In this document: piece after piece, positions 16,883 to 26,001 of the stretch | Numbering within the stretch: the stretch's first letter is position 1 | How the letters are laid out: every line of letters begins with the position of its first letter | NCBI GenBank assembly: GCA_934434925.1 | Contig: CAKSAC010000008.1 | Location: 1 to 64,000, forward strand | Source of the DNA: an uncultured Eubacteriales bacterium | GTDB lineage: Bacteria > Bacillota > Clostridia > Oscillospirales > CAG-272 | Reading direction: 5' to 3' | Length of the DNA: 64,000 bases | Made by a program: the position numbers and the translations under genes | Notes under the pieces: model-generated | Databases searched by the model: none | What the model was told of the DNA's origin: nothing | Seen by the model: only the letters and a program-made list of their open reading frames with translations

Positions 16883-16943
16883 AAAAGACCTCCGTAAATA
16901 AAAATCGCCACACGAACAAAACACGTGCGGCGGTAAATAAAAG

Positions 16944-17022
16944 TACTTCCTACGACGGTATTATCCGTATCAGGTGAAAGGGTTCGGGCCGTGGCCCGTC
17001 TCAGCAAAAGCACCCCTGACTT
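16944..17022 (-). promoter_or_regulatory. TPP riboswitch (THI element)
   Basis: Reading the minus strand: GTCAGGGGTGC, then GCTGAGA, then ACCC near the stem, then CACCTGATACGGATAATACC and CGTAGGAAG. These are the conserved blocks of the TPP aptamer. It precedes thiT and should lower thiamine uptake when TPP is plentiful. Confidence 0.95.
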
Positions 17023-17049
17023 GATTATTCAGTTCCTGTGACCGCAATC

Positions 17050-17078
17050 ATGATAGCACGCTTTTTTGTCGCTGTCAA
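17050..17078 (-). promoter_or_regulatory. Promoter of the TPP riboswitch-thiT transcript
   Basis: On the minus strand TTGACA (17073-17078) and TATCAT (17050-17055) are 17 bp apart, with TGC before the -10. Confidence 0.88.
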
Positions 17079-17131
17079 GCCATGCAAAGAGAAAAAATCA
17101 CACATTTTTTACAATTTGGCGGTCTCTGTGA

Positions 17132-17160
17132 TTGATATTGAAGGGAAAATATAGTATAAT
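17132..17160 (+). promoter_or_regulatory. Promoter of htpG
   Basis: TTGATA and TATAAT are separated by 17 bp, leaving a leader of about 165 nt. No CIRCE element (TTAGCACTC with its inverse) was found between it and the start codon. Confidence 0.8.
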
Positions 17161-17228
17161 GTCCACAGGGGCTTGTAAACAAGCCCCGGCACCGGTTGCG
17201 GCGTTCCCGCGCTCCGCGAAGATATTTC

Positions 17229-17304
17229 CCGGGCAACGCCGGGTCTATCGGTCGTCTTCCGGGCAACGCCGGACTTTTTGAGAAAACTATCCGGGCAACG
17301 CCGG
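17229..17304. repeat. Three copies of CCGGGCAACGCCGG in the htpG leader
   Basis: The exact 14-mer occurs at 17229, 17259 and 17291. Each begins and ends with self-complementary CCGG and so can form a small stem-loop. They occupy the transcribed leader between promoter and start codon. Confidence 0.9.
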
Positions 17305-17330
17305 GTCGGATAAAGAAAGAAGGAATCAAG

Positions 17331-19196
17331 ATGGAAAACGAGAAAAAAACGGGCGGAATCTCGGTCAGTACCGAGCATATCTTCCCCATTATCAAAAAAT
17401 GGATGTATTCCGAAAAGGAGATATTTCTCCGCGAGCTTATCTCCAATGCGGCAGATGCCGTGACCAAGCACCGCAGACTGGTTTCGCTCGGGGAAGCCGA
17501 ACCGGCGCAAAAACCGTACAGGATTGACGTGCGCTGGAATAAGACGGCCCGCACCCTGACGGTTTCCGATAACGGGATCGGGATGGATGCTGCCGAAGTC
17601 GAGAAATATATCTGCAACATGGCGCTTTCCGGCGCGCTGGAATTCATTGAAAAATATGAAGGCAAGAGCGAGGGAGCCGGCGACGGTATCATCGGGCATT
17701 TCGGCCTCGGGTTTTATTCGGCGTTCATGGTGGCCGACCGGGTGGAACTGCTGAGCCGTTCGTACACCGGAGCGCCCGCCGTACACTGGGATTGCACCGA
17801 GGACGGCGCGTATACGATGGAAGCGGCTGAAAAAGAGGGGCAGGGAACCGAGGTCATCCTGCATATCAACGAAGAAAATACCGAATATCTCAGCCGCGAA
17901 AAACTCACGGAAGTGCTGAATCGCTACTGTGCCTTCATGCCGGTGGAAATCTATCTCACCGATGAAGAGGCACCCGCCGCAGAAGAAGAGAAGGAAGGCG
18001 AAGAATCCGAAAAAGAGCCGGCCGAAAAGCCGATTAACGACACAAATCCGCTCTGGCAACGTCCGGCCGCCGAATGCCGGGAGGAGGATTATACCGAATT
18101 CTACCGTCGCGTCTTCCATGACTACCGCGAACCGCTCTTTTATCTGCATCTGCGCGCCGACTATCCGCTGAACTTCAAGGGCGTTCTTTTCTTCCCGAAG
18201 ATTGCCGAGAACTATGAGAACCCCGAAGGGCAGATCAAACTCTATTACAATCAGGTCTTTGTGGCCGACAATATCAAAGAAATCATCCCGCCCTATCTGC
18301 TGATGCTCCGCGGCGTGGTGGACTGCCCCGAACTGCCGCTGAATGTCTCCCGCAGTTATTTGCAGAACAGCGCGTATGTCAGCAAAGTTGCGTCGTATAT
18401 TGTGAAGAAAGTGGCCGATAAACTGACCGAAATGCTCCGGAAAGACCGTACAAAATACGAGACGCTCTGGCCGGACATTGCCACATTTGCCGAGTATGCC
18501 TGCATTCACGACAGGAAATTTTACGACCGCGTCCGGGAGGCCATTCTCTTCCCATTGACCAAAAATGTAAAGAAGACTTTACCGGAAATGCTGGAAGAGG
18601 CGAAAACAGAGGGGCATGAAAACACCCTTTATTACGCAACCGACGAAAAACAGCAGGCCGCCTACATCGAACTGCTGGAAAAACGCGGGTACAGCGTTCT
18701 TCTTGCGCACAACATCGTGGAGACGCGGTTTTTGCAGAGTGTCGAGACGTACGAAGCCGGACTGCGTTGCCTGCGGGTGGACGCGGCGGAGGACGCATGG
18801 GAACGTGAAGCCGACAGCGAGGCGGAAACGCGCGCCCGGGAGCTTTTCGGCGAAATGAGCGCCGAGGGGCTGAAAATCACCGTCAAATGCGAAAAATACG
18901 GAGACGCGTCTTTCCCCGCCCTTTTCCGGATCGGGGAAGAAGAAAACCGGATGCGCGAGATGATGCGGATGTACGCGCCGGACGGAGAGCCGTTACCGAT
19001 CGATGCGACGCTTTCCCTGAATACCGCCAACCCCGTTATCGCCCGGCTGCTTTCCGGCGGATACGGGGAAACAGAAAAGGATGTGGCCGCCCAGGTCTTC
19101 CGGCTTGCGCTCCTTTCCTGCCGCCCGCTGAACGCCGACGAAATGAAGGAATTTCTCCGCATGAGCTACGGGATGCTGGAACGCTTCCATGCGTGA
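17331..19196 (+). CDS. htpG: HtpG, Hsp90-family chaperone
   Basis: The 621-aa protein is a cytoplasmic ATP-dependent chaperone. The N-terminal ATPase domain shows RELISNAADA, DNGIGM and the lid motif GHFGLGFYSAF. A Glu/Lys-rich acidic linker (about 205-235) precedes the middle domain with NFKGVLFFP and LPLNVSRSYLQ, and the C-terminal dimerisation domain follows. The length is normal for bacterial HtpG. AAGGA lies seven bases before the ATG at 17331; the frame upstream is the repeat-bearing leader. The stop overlaps the next gene by 8 bp, implying coupled translation. Confidence 0.97.
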   Translation: MENEKKTGGISVSTEHIFPIIKKWMYSEKEIFLRELISNAADAVTKHRRLVSLGEAEPAQKPYRIDVRWNKTARTLTVSDNGIGMDAAEVEKYICNMALSGALEFIEKYEGKSEGAGDGIIGHFGLGFYSAFMVADRVELLSRSYTGAPAVHWDCTEDGAYTMEAAEKEGQGTEVILHINEENTEYLSREKLTEVLNRYCAFMPVEIYLTDEEAPAAEEEKEGEESEKEPAEKPINDTNPLWQRPAAECREEDYTEFYRRVFHDYREPLFYLHLRADYPLNFKGVLFFPKIAENYENPEGQIKLYYNQVFVADNIKEIIPPYLLMLRGVVDCPELPLNVSRSYLQNSAYVSKVASYIVKKVADKLTEMLRKDRTKYETLWPDIATFAEYACIHDRKFYDRVREAILFPLTKNVKKTLPEMLEEAKTEGHENTLYYATDEKQQAAYIELLEKRGYSVLLAHNIVETRFLQSVETYEAGLRCLRVDAAEDAWEREADSEAETRARELFGEMSAEGLKITVKCEKYGDASFPALFRIGEEENRMREMMRMYAPDGEPLPIDATLSLNTANPVIARLLSGGYGETEKDVAAQVFRLALLSCRPLNADEMKEFLRMSYGMLERFHA

Positions 19197-20118
19197 AGGG
19201 ATCGAGGCGATAGGCCGGAACCTTGACCGGAATGCCGGGGAATTTCTGCTTTCCCGGGAGATCCGCCTCGGGTATCTTGCCGAAGCGGCGCGGGAGGCCT
19301 TTTCTGCAGCCTGTGCCGAGGGGTGCGGAACCCTTTCGGAGTGTTTTGCGTATTCCGCGGGGGCGTTTTTGCCCGGGGAAGTCACTCTTCCGGCTGACGC
19401 GTTCCCCGATAACTGCAGAGAACTGGCATTTTCGGCCGCGTGGCTGGCAGAGGAAGACCGCGTGGCGTTCTCGGAGGAATACCTTGCCTGCGCGGAACGG
19501 CGCTTTTGCCGCCCCGCCACGCTTTCGGATTTTCCGGAAGGAACCCGTTCCCGCCCGGCGGGCGGACGGATTCTGTATGTAGAGTCTCCGCACGCAGAAA
19601 GCGCTTTTTCCGCCTTTTCCTCTTTGCTCGGGCAGGCAGAGGCGCGACACGCACCTTCTTTCCGCGAAGTCTGCAACGGGCTGGACGGCGGATATGCCGA
19701 TTATGCCATCCTGCCGCTCTCTTCTGCGGATCTGCCGCTGGTTTCGGTCCGGGAACTGATCTTCCGGTACGGTCTGCACATTGCTTCGCTCTGCCCGCTG
19801 ACGGCGGGAGAAGAGGGGGTCGTGATGGCGCTCCTTTCCCGGGAGGCCGTGGCGCTGCAAACGCCGACCCGCTTCCGTTTCCGCTTTTCTCCCGAAGAAA
19901 GCGGCGGGGTCGCTCCGGTGCTTTCCGCTGCGAAAAATTGCGGGCTGTCGGTTCTCTCGTTTGATATTTTACCGCTTTCTTATGAGGAAGGGCGGCGTTC
20001 GGCTCATGCAACGCTTGCGGGCGAATCGCGCGGATTTGTCCGGTATCTTGCTTACCTGACGCTCTTTTTGCCCGGCTTTACGGGATACGGGTTTTACAGC
20101 GAAACAGAGGGCGGATAG
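19189..20118 (+). CDS. Prephenate-dehydratase/ACT-like protein overlapping htpG
   Basis: The 309-aa protein is not an obvious known enzyme. Residues 126-206 read like the first lobe of prephenate dehydratase: ILYVESPHAESA, then SFREVCNGLDGGYADYAILPL. Residues 226-305 read like the ACT domain that usually follows, ending G-Y-G-F-Y. The second catalytic lobe with its Thr-Arg-Phe active site seems missing; a TRF occurs at 227-229 but at the start of the ACT-like part. Residues 1-125 are unassigned. The 8-bp overlap with htpG suggests co-expression. It may be a ligand-sensing pseudoenzyme; this is an inference. Confidence 0.55.
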   Translation: MREGIEAIGRNLDRNAGEFLLSREIRLGYLAEAAREAFSAACAEGCGTLSECFAYSAGAFLPGEVTLPADAFPDNCRELAFSAAWLAEEDRVAFSEEYLACAERRFCRPATLSDFPEGTRSRPAGGRILYVESPHAESAFSAFSSLLGQAEARHAPSFREVCNGLDGGYADYAILPLSSADLPLVSVRELIFRYGLHIASLCPLTAGEEGVVMALLSREAVALQTPTRFRFRFSPEESGGVAPVLSAAKNCGLSVLSFDILPLSYEEGRRSAHATLAGESRGFVRYLAYLTLFLPGFTGYGFYSETEGG

Positions 20119-20199
20119 TGCGGCATATACCGGCGTTCCCCGGGAAAATGTTCCGTATCATACAAATACGAAAAAATGTCACGAAAACAGGAGAAACTG

Positions 20200-20490
20200 A
20201 TGATGAAAACTCTGTCTTACCGCCCGAAGGGCGTTTGTTCACGCCAGATTGATGTGGCTATTGAAGGAGATGTTGTGCGTTCGGTCCGTTTCACGGGCGG
20301 ATGCTCGGGGAATACGCAGGGGATTGCCGCTCTCATTCCCGGCATGACGGTCCGCGAGGCAATCGGACGCCTTCGCGGTATCCGTTGCGGCGCACGGCCG
20401 ACCTCCTGCCCCGATCAGCTTGCCGACGCGCTGGAAGCCTGCGCCGCCGGACCCGAACGCGAAGAAACAGCCGACTTTGCCGGTCATTGA
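20200..20490 (+). CDS. TSCPD domain protein (TIGR03905-like)
   Basis: The 96-aa protein contains the pattern seen in TSCPD-domain proteins: YRPKGVCSRQIDVAIEGD, RFTGGCSGNTQGIAAL, then RGIRCGARPTSCPDQLADAL. Three or four conserved Cys suggest metal or redox chemistry. The domain also occurs at the C-terminus of some ribonucleotide reductases, but stand-alone forms have no assigned function. I chose the ATG at 20200 because AGGAG lies six bases upstream; an upstream in-frame ATG lacks a site. Confidence 0.85.
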   Translation: MMKTLSYRPKGVCSRQIDVAIEGDVVRSVRFTGGCSGNTQGIAALIPGMTVREAIGRLRGIRCGARPTSCPDQLADALEACAAGPEREETADFAGH

Positions 20491-20548
20491 GCGGCAGGGC
20501 CGCATAGGCAAAAGAACCCGAACCGATTGATATATGAAGGAGACCGAA

Positions 20549-22273
20549 ATGAATTATCTTGCCGAATATGAAAGATGGAAAAACTCCCCTGAACTGACCG
20601 AAGAAGAGCGTGCGGCCGTAATCGCCATGACATCGGAAGAAGAAAGAAAACTTGCTTTTGGGCGGCGGATGGAGTTCGGCACGGCCGGCCTTCGTTCTTC
20701 CATGACCCCCGGCCCCGGGCGGATGAATGTCCACACCGTGGCGCAGGCCACGCAGGGGATGGCCGACCTGATCCTGCAAAGCGGCGGAGCGGAACGCGGG
20801 GCCGTCCTTGCTTACGACAGCCGGAACAATTCAGAGCTTTTTGCCCGTACCGCCGCTTCGGTGTTGGCCGCCAACGGCATCCGCACCTATCTTTTTGACG
20901 CTTTGCGCCCGACCCCTGAACTGTCTTTTGCCGTCCGGAAACTCGGGTGTGTGGCGGGGATCAATATCACGGCATCGCATAACCCGAAGGAATACAACGG
21001 ATATAAGGCATATTGGGAAGACGGCGCGCAACTCGCCCCCGAACAGGCCGCCGTGGTCAGTGCCGCCATGGAGAAAGTGGATGTGCTGACCGGGGCTAAA
21101 CTGATCCCCTATGAAGAGGCGCTGGCTTCCGGGAAGATTCTCCTGCTCGGCCGGGAATTTGACGACGAGTATCTGGCCGCCGTTGCGGCAACGGCAATCG
21201 ACCCTTCCGTGATTGCGGACGTGGCGGACGAATTGAAGATTGTGTATACTCCTTTGCACGGGGCGGGACGTATTCTTGTGCCAAAAATCCTTGAAAGAAT
21301 GGGATACCGCCATATTTATCCCGTGGAAGAGCAGATGAAGCCGGACGGGAACTTTCCGACTGTGAAAAAACCGAATCCGGAATATGCCGAGGTCTTCCGC
21401 CTCGGGATCGAACTGGCGGAACGCGTGGGGAGCGACCTGGTCATCGCCACGGACCCGGATTCCGACCGCGTGGGCGTTGTCACCCGCATGCCGGACGGGG
21501 CTTTCACCACCATCACGGGGAATCAGATGGGAGCGCTGATGCTGGATTATGTCATCCGCGCCCGCCGCGCCGCCGGTAAACTTCCGGCCGGGGCTTTTGC
21601 CATCAAGAGCATTGTCTCAACCGATATGGTCAAAAAGATCGCCGAAACGCAGGGAATCCGCCTTTATGATGTGCTGACCGGGTTCAAATATATCGGCGAA
21701 GTAATCAAACGGCATGAGGCGCAAGGCGAGGCCGGGAATTTTATTTTCGGATTTGAAGAGAGTTACGGCTATCTCTTCGGCTCCTACGCCCGCGACAAAG
21801 ATGCCGTCGGCGCGACCATGATGATCGCCGAAATGACAGCCTATTACAAAAAGCGCGGCATGACCCTTTACGACGCGCTGGAAGAGCTTTACCGCACCTA
21901 CGGCACTTACCGGGAAAAGACCTCTGAAATCTATATGGAGGGGTTGGACGGGATCGCCCGCCGCACCCGCGTGATGAAGAACCTCCGCGAACAACCGCCG
22001 GTCTCTCTCGGCGGGCAGGACATTGTCTCTATCGGCGATTACAGGAAAGGATTCTTTACAAATCTTTCGACGGGCGAGCAGACGCCGACGGGACAACCCG
22101 AAAGCGATGTGCTGAGTTTTGTGCTGAAAAACGGAGACAAGGTCATTATCCGTCCTTCGGGAACCGAACCGAAGATCAAAATCTATTATCTTGTCGGCGC
22201 GGAGAGCGACGGAGCGGCCGGGGAAGCGATTGCCGCCTATGAGAGAGACGCCTCGCATTTTGCGGACGTATGA
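20549..22273 (+). CDS. Phospho-sugar mutase (phosphoglucomutase/phosphomannomutase)
   Basis: The 574-aa enzyme belongs to the alpha-D-phosphohexomutase family and interconverts glucose-1-P with glucose-6-P (or the mannose forms). It shows the phosphoserine loop TASHNP (Ser near 142), the metal loop DPDSDR, the sugar-binding loop GFEESYGYL and the phosphate loop RPSGTEPK. The length fits the PgcA group of Bacillota. AAGGAG six bases upstream favours the ATG at 20549 over one five codons earlier. It lies between the TSCPD gene and lepA in the same direction. Confidence 0.95.
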   Translation: MNYLAEYERWKNSPELTEEERAAVIAMTSEEERKLAFGRRMEFGTAGLRSSMTPGPGRMNVHTVAQATQGMADLILQSGGAERGAVLAYDSRNNSELFARTAASVLAANGIRTYLFDALRPTPELSFAVRKLGCVAGINITASHNPKEYNGYKAYWEDGAQLAPEQAAVVSAAMEKVDVLTGAKLIPYEEALASGKILLLGREFDDEYLAAVAATAIDPSVIADVADELKIVYTPLHGAGRILVPKILERMGYRHIYPVEEQMKPDGNFPTVKKPNPEYAEVFRLGIELAERVGSDLVIATDPDSDRVGVVTRMPDGAFTTITGNQMGALMLDYVIRARRAAGKLPAGAFAIKSIVSTDMVKKIAETQGIRLYDVLTGFKYIGEVIKRHEAQGEAGNFIFGFEESYGYLFGSYARDKDAVGATMMIAEMTAYYKKRGMTLYDALEELYRTYGTYREKTSEIYMEGLDGIARRTRVMKNLREQPPVSLGGQDIVSIGDYRKGFFTNLSTGEQTPTGQPESDVLSFVLKNGDKVIIRPSGTEPKIKIYYLVGAESDGAAGEAIAAYERDASHFADV

Positions 22274-22319
22274 CCGATCAAGCGAACAACAGCCGCCATG
22301 GGCGGGGAAGGAATAAAAC

Positions 22320-24134
22320 GTGACCGAAAAACAAAAACACATCCGGAACTTTTCGATTATCGCACATATTGACCACGGCAAGTCCACCCTGGCTGACCGG
22401 ATCCTGGAAAAGACAAGCGCGGTCGATTCGCATGATATCGAAGAACAAATGCTCGACAATATGGACCTTGAACGCGAACGCGGAATCACCATCAAAGCGC
22501 GCACGGTGACGCTGACTTATCGCGCCGCCGACGGGGAAGAGTATCTTTTCAACCTGATTGATACCCCCGGCCATGTTGACTTCGGGTATGAAGTCTCACG
22601 GTCGCTCCGGGCCTGTGAAGGCGCGATCCTGGTGGTGGACGCAACCCAGGGGGTGGAAGCGCAGACGCTGGCCAATGCCTATCTGGCCATTGACAACAAT
22701 CTGGAAATTCTGCCGGTCATCAACAAGATCGATCTGCCTTCGGCGGATGTCGGGCGTGTGCGGCAGGAAATCGAAGATATCATCGGAATCCCGGCCGAAG
22801 AATGCCCGGCCATTTCAGCCAAAACGGGGCAGAATATCGGGGAGGTACTGGAAGCGATTGTGCGTGATATTCCCGCGCCGGCCGGCGATGCCGACGCGCC
22901 GCTCAAATGTCTGGTTTTTGATTCGTATTACGACAGTTACCTCGGCGTGGTGGTCTATGTACGTGTGCTGGACGGAACGCTCCGTGCCGGAGACAGCATC
23001 CGCGTCATGAGTACCGGGGCGGTCTATGATGTGGTGGAAGTCGGGGTGCCGGGCGCGTTTGATTTGCGTCGTACCGGCATACTGACTGCCGGTGAAGTCG
23101 GGTATCTGACCGCCAGCATGAAAGAAGTCGGCGATACCCGGATCGGCGATACCGTGACCTCGGCCGAAAGAGGGATCAGCGAACCGCTTCCCGGGTTCCG
23201 TCCGGCGCGGCCGATGGTGTATGCCGGCATTTATCCGGCGGACGGCGCACGCTACGGCGACCTTCGGGACGCACTGGAAAAACTCCGTCTCAACGACGCC
23301 GCCCTCTCTTATGAACCCGAGACTTCCGCGGCGCTCGGCTTCGGGTTCCGGTGCGGGTTTTTGGGGCTTCTGCACATGGAGATTATCGAAGAGCGGCTGG
23401 AACGGGAATTCAACCTCGACCTGATTACGACCGCGCCGAGCGTGATTTACAAGATTCATCTGCGGAACGGGGAAGAGGTCTTTATCGATAACCCGGCCGG
23501 ATACCCGGGCGGAGACGAGATTGAGACCGCCTATGAGCCGATTGTCCGGGCATCGATCATCACACCGACCGAATATATCGGCGGGCTGATGGACCTTTGT
23601 CAGGAACGGCGAGGGGTCTATCTGGACATGAAATATCTGGATTCCGGCCGTGCAGAACTGCATTACGACCTGCCTCTCAACGAGATTGTATACGACTTTT
23701 TTGACGCGTTGAAGAGCCGGAGTAAAGGATATGCTTCTCTGGACTATGATTTTCTTGAATACCGCGCGAGCAAACTGGTGAAGCTCGACTTTTTGCTGAA
23801 CGGCGAACAGGTTGACGCGCTTTCCTTTATCGTACATGAAGAAAAAGCCTATGCCCGCGCCCGCCGGATTGCGGAACGCCTGAAAGACAATATCCCGCGC
23901 CAACTCTTCGAGATTCCGATTCAGGCGGCGGTCGGCTCCAAAATCATCGCGCGCGAGACAGTCAAAGCCATGCGGAAGGACGTGCTGGCCAAGTGTTACG
24001 GCGGCGACATTACGCGGAAGAAAAAATTGCTTGAAAAACAGAAGGAAGGCAAAAAGAAGATGCGCCGCTTAGGCTCTGTGGAGGTTTCGCCCGAGGCGTT
24101 TATGGCCGTCCTCAAACTTGATGATGATGCATAA
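22320..24134 (+). CDS. lepA: LepA / elongation factor 4
   Basis: The 604-aa translational GTPase acts on the ribosome. It has the P-loop AHIDHGKST, switch [14 protein letters not shown] and the EF4-specific C-terminal domain with [23 protein letters not shown]. The start is GTG at 22320, with GGAAGGA eight to ten bases upstream. It ends 14 bp inside the next gene, hemW, a gene pairing common in Bacillota. Confidence 0.98.
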   Translation: MTEKQKHIRNFSIIAHIDHGKSTLADRILEKTSAVDSHDIEEQMLDNMDLERERGITIKARTVTLTYRAADGEEYLFNLIDTPGHVDFGYEVSRSLRACEGAILVVDATQGVEAQTLANAYLAIDNNLEILPVINKIDLPSADVGRVRQEIEDIIGIPAEECPAISAKTGQNIGEVLEAIVRDIPAPAGDADAPLKCLVFDSYYDSYLGVVVYVRVLDGTLRAGDSIRVMSTGAVYDVVEVGVPGAFDLRRTGILTAGEVGYLTASMKEVGDTRIGDTVTSAERGISEPLPGFRPARPMVYAGIYPADGARYGDLRDALEKLRLNDAALSYEPETSAALGFGFRCGFLGLLHMEIIEERLEREFNLDLITTAPSVIYKIHLRNGEEVFIDNPAGYPGGDEIETAYEPIVRASIITPTEYIGGLMDLCQERRGVYLDMKYLDSGRAELHYDLPLNEIVYDFFDALKSRSKGYASLDYDFLEYRASKLVKLDFLLNGEQVDALSFIVHEEKAYARARRIAERLKDNIPRQLFEIPIQAAVGSKIIARETVKAMRKDVLAKCYGGDITRKKKLLEKQKEGKKKMRRLGSVEVSPEAFMAVLKLDDDA

Positions 24135-25266
24135 AGCGGGAATCTATTTGCATATCCCCTTTTGCCTTCGCCGGTGCGGATATTGTGACTTCTGCTCCTA
24201 TACGGGGAGACAGTCCGATATGCCGGCCTATACAGACCGCCTGATTTTGGAAATGCGACGTACGCCGCTCCCGGCCGATTATACGGTTGACACGGTGTAT
24301 ATCGGGGGCGGAACGCCGTCGCTTTTGCCGGGGGAGTTGATTGCCCGGTTGACGGACTGCGTTTTTTCGGTCTACCGGGTGGAAAAGGACGCGGAAATCA
24401 CCTGCGAAGCCAACCCGGGAACTATCGATACCGACGGCTTTCGCCGATTGCTGTCGGCCGGGGTGAACCGGCTCAGCATGGGTGTGCAGAGCCTTTCCGA
24501 CCGGGAACTGGCCCTTTTGGATCGGATCCATACGGCAGAAGAGGCAGTTCGCGCGTTTGACGCGGCACGCACGGCAGGGTTCGCCAATATCAGCCTTGAT
24601 CTGATGACCGGGATTCCGGGTGAAACGAGGGAGAGCCTTGCCGGAACGATTGCCGGTCTTACGGCGCTTTCGCCGGAGCATATTTCCGCCTACGCCTTGA
24701 AGATTGAAGAAGGAACCCCGTTTGCCGCCCGCCGAGAGAGCCTGGCTCTGCCGGATGAAGAAGAGCAGGCCGAAGCCATGATCCTGGCGTCAGAAGCGTT
24801 GGAGGCGGCAGGCTACCGGCGGTATGAGATATCCAATTACGCCCGGCCGGGATATGAGAGCCGGCACAATCTCCGTTACTGGCGGGGAGAGGAGTATCTC
24901 GGGTTCGGCCCCTCGGCTTTCTCCTATTTCGGGAAACGGCGGTACGGATACGGCCGCGATCTGGACGCATACCTGCGGGATGGTTTTCTGCCGCGGCAGG
25001 AGGAGAGTGATATCGATATCCGCGCGGAGGAAGAAGAATTCCTGATGTTGCGGCTCCGCCTGTGCGAGGGCATTCCGGTGCGGGAATACGAAAAACGCTT
25101 TCACCGGGATTTCTTCACGCAGTTTGGCCCGGTTCTTGACCGGTATGCCGCATTTTTCACGCAAAATCCGGAGAATGTGGCACTCACCCCGCGCGGGATG
25201 CTCGTTTCCAACCGGCTGATTGTGGAAATGCTTTCCTGCCTGCCGGAGGGAGAAAAAGACACTTGA
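24121..25266 (+). CDS. hemW: HemW-type radical SAM protein
   Basis: The 381-aa protein has the radical SAM cluster [10 protein letters not shown] (CxxxCxxC) near residue 15, [10 protein letters not shown] and the HemW C-terminal domain with [12 protein letters not shown]. HemW is now regarded as a haem chaperone rather than a coproporphyrinogen oxidase. Three ATG codons stand in a row at 24121-24129, overlapping the end of lepA, so the exact start is uncertain by a few codons and translation is probably coupled. Confidence 0.93.
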   Translation: MMMHKAGIYLHIPFCLRRCGYCDFCSYTGRQSDMPAYTDRLILEMRRTPLPADYTVDTVYIGGGTPSLLPGELIARLTDCVFSVYRVEKDAEITCEANPGTIDTDGFRRLLSAGVNRLSMGVQSLSDRELALLDRIHTAEEAVRAFDAARTAGFANISLDLMTGIPGETRESLAGTIAGLTALSPEHISAYALKIEEGTPFAARRESLALPDEEEQAEAMILASEALEAAGYRRYEISNYARPGYESRHNLRYWRGEEYLGFGPSAFSYFGKRRYGYGRDLDAYLRDGFLPRQEESDIDIRAEEEEFLMLRLRLCEGIPVREYEKRFHRDFFTQFGPVLDRYAAFFTQNPENVALTPRGMLVSNRLIVEMLSCLPEGEKDT

Positions 25267-25292
25267 CAGCCGAACCGGGCATTTGCTATAAT
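25263..25292 (+). promoter_or_regulatory. Promoter of the DUF1292 gene
   Basis: TTGACA and a perfect TATAAT are 18 bp apart, with TGC before the -10. The -35 box contains the TGA stop codon of hemW. Confidence 0.85.
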
Positions 25293-25374
25293 AGATTAGG
25301 GGATATGCTAAGAAAATGAGGGTTCCCCCAAAGCGGGTCCTGCCCGCGTATATGGATAGAAAGTGAGTAGAAAA

Positions 25375-25665
25375 ATGGACGAGATTCTGGCGGGTGATAT
25401 TTATACCCTGACCGATGAAGATACCAAGGAAGAACAACAGTATGAGATCGTCGGTGTAGCCGAACTGTCCGGCAAGCGCTATGTGGCGATCGTTCCGGCA
25501 GAGGAAGAGGTCGAGGAATACGGCATTCTGCGTGTGGACACCGATGATAACGGCGATACGTTGCTTTCCAGTATCGAGGATGACGATGAGTGGGAAACCG
25601 TGGCCGCCTGTTTTGACAACGAAATTTTCAAGGATATTGACTACGACGAGGATTCTGAAAAGTAA
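25375..25665 (+). CDS. DUF1292 domain protein
   Basis: The very acidic 96-aa protein has the DUF1292 pattern: DIYTLTDED, YEIVGVAELSGKRYVAIVPAEEE, then a Glu/Asp-rich tail. Relatives such as YrzB are widespread in Bacillota and of unknown function. I prefer the ATG at 25375 because AAAGTGAG lies seven bases upstream; a GTG at 25363 is possible. A promoter sits 80 bp before it, and a probable 6S RNA begins right after the stop. Confidence 0.9.
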   Translation: MDEILAGDIYTLTDEDTKEEQQYEIVGVAELSGKRYVAIVPAEEEVEEYGILRVDTDDNGDTLLSSIEDDDEWETVAACFDNEIFKDIDYDEDSEK

Positions 25666-25667
25666 AA

Positions 25668-25874
25668 ACAGCCTGCTGTGTGCGTGATAGAGCCTTGATT
25701 GGGCCTACACTTCGGACTTTGGAGCCCGACCTTTCGCGTCCGGGACGCAGACCTCCCGCCCCCTGCCGACTTTGTGCCGCGGGACGGCGGACGCTGGGAG
25801 CGCAAAAGCGCGGAGAGGGCACCACCTGCTATACGCAGGGCCGATTCGCGGCCTACACGGCACGGCGGGTCTTG
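25668..25874 (+). ncRNA. ssrS: Probable 6S RNA
   Basis: About 205 nt without a credible coding frame. The ends form the closing stem (CCTGCTGTGTGCGTG near 25672 with CACGGCACGGCGGG near 25858). A second paired region (GAGCC..GGGCCTACAC with GGGCC..GGCCTACA) flanks a large central region, the rod-with-bubble layout of 6S RNA that binds sigma-70 RNA polymerase. Sequence blocks such as GTGCGTGATAGAGCC and the 3' GGCCTACACGGCACGG resemble clostridial 6S RNAs as I know them. A terminator follows at 25902. It may be processed from the DUF1292 transcript or have its own promoter. Confidence 0.72.
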
Positions 25875-25901
25875 TTTCTTCGGACTCGCTGAGGTTTTTC
25901 G

Positions 25902-25921
25902 GCGGGCGTTCCCGCTTTTTT
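25902..25921 (+). terminator. Terminator after the probable 6S RNA
   Basis: GCGGG CGTT CCCGC followed by TTTTTT. Confidence 0.8.
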
Positions 25922-26001
25922 CCATCCGGCGGCGAGGGGCCGCCGCTCCGGGAGATTTTTCCCGGACAAGAAAATCAAGACCAGATTAAAGGAGATTCAT
26001 T

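Noticed and set aside
17160..17331. CIRCE heat-shock operator before htpG
   Set aside because: No TTAGCACTC/GAGTGCTAA inverted repeat in the leader.
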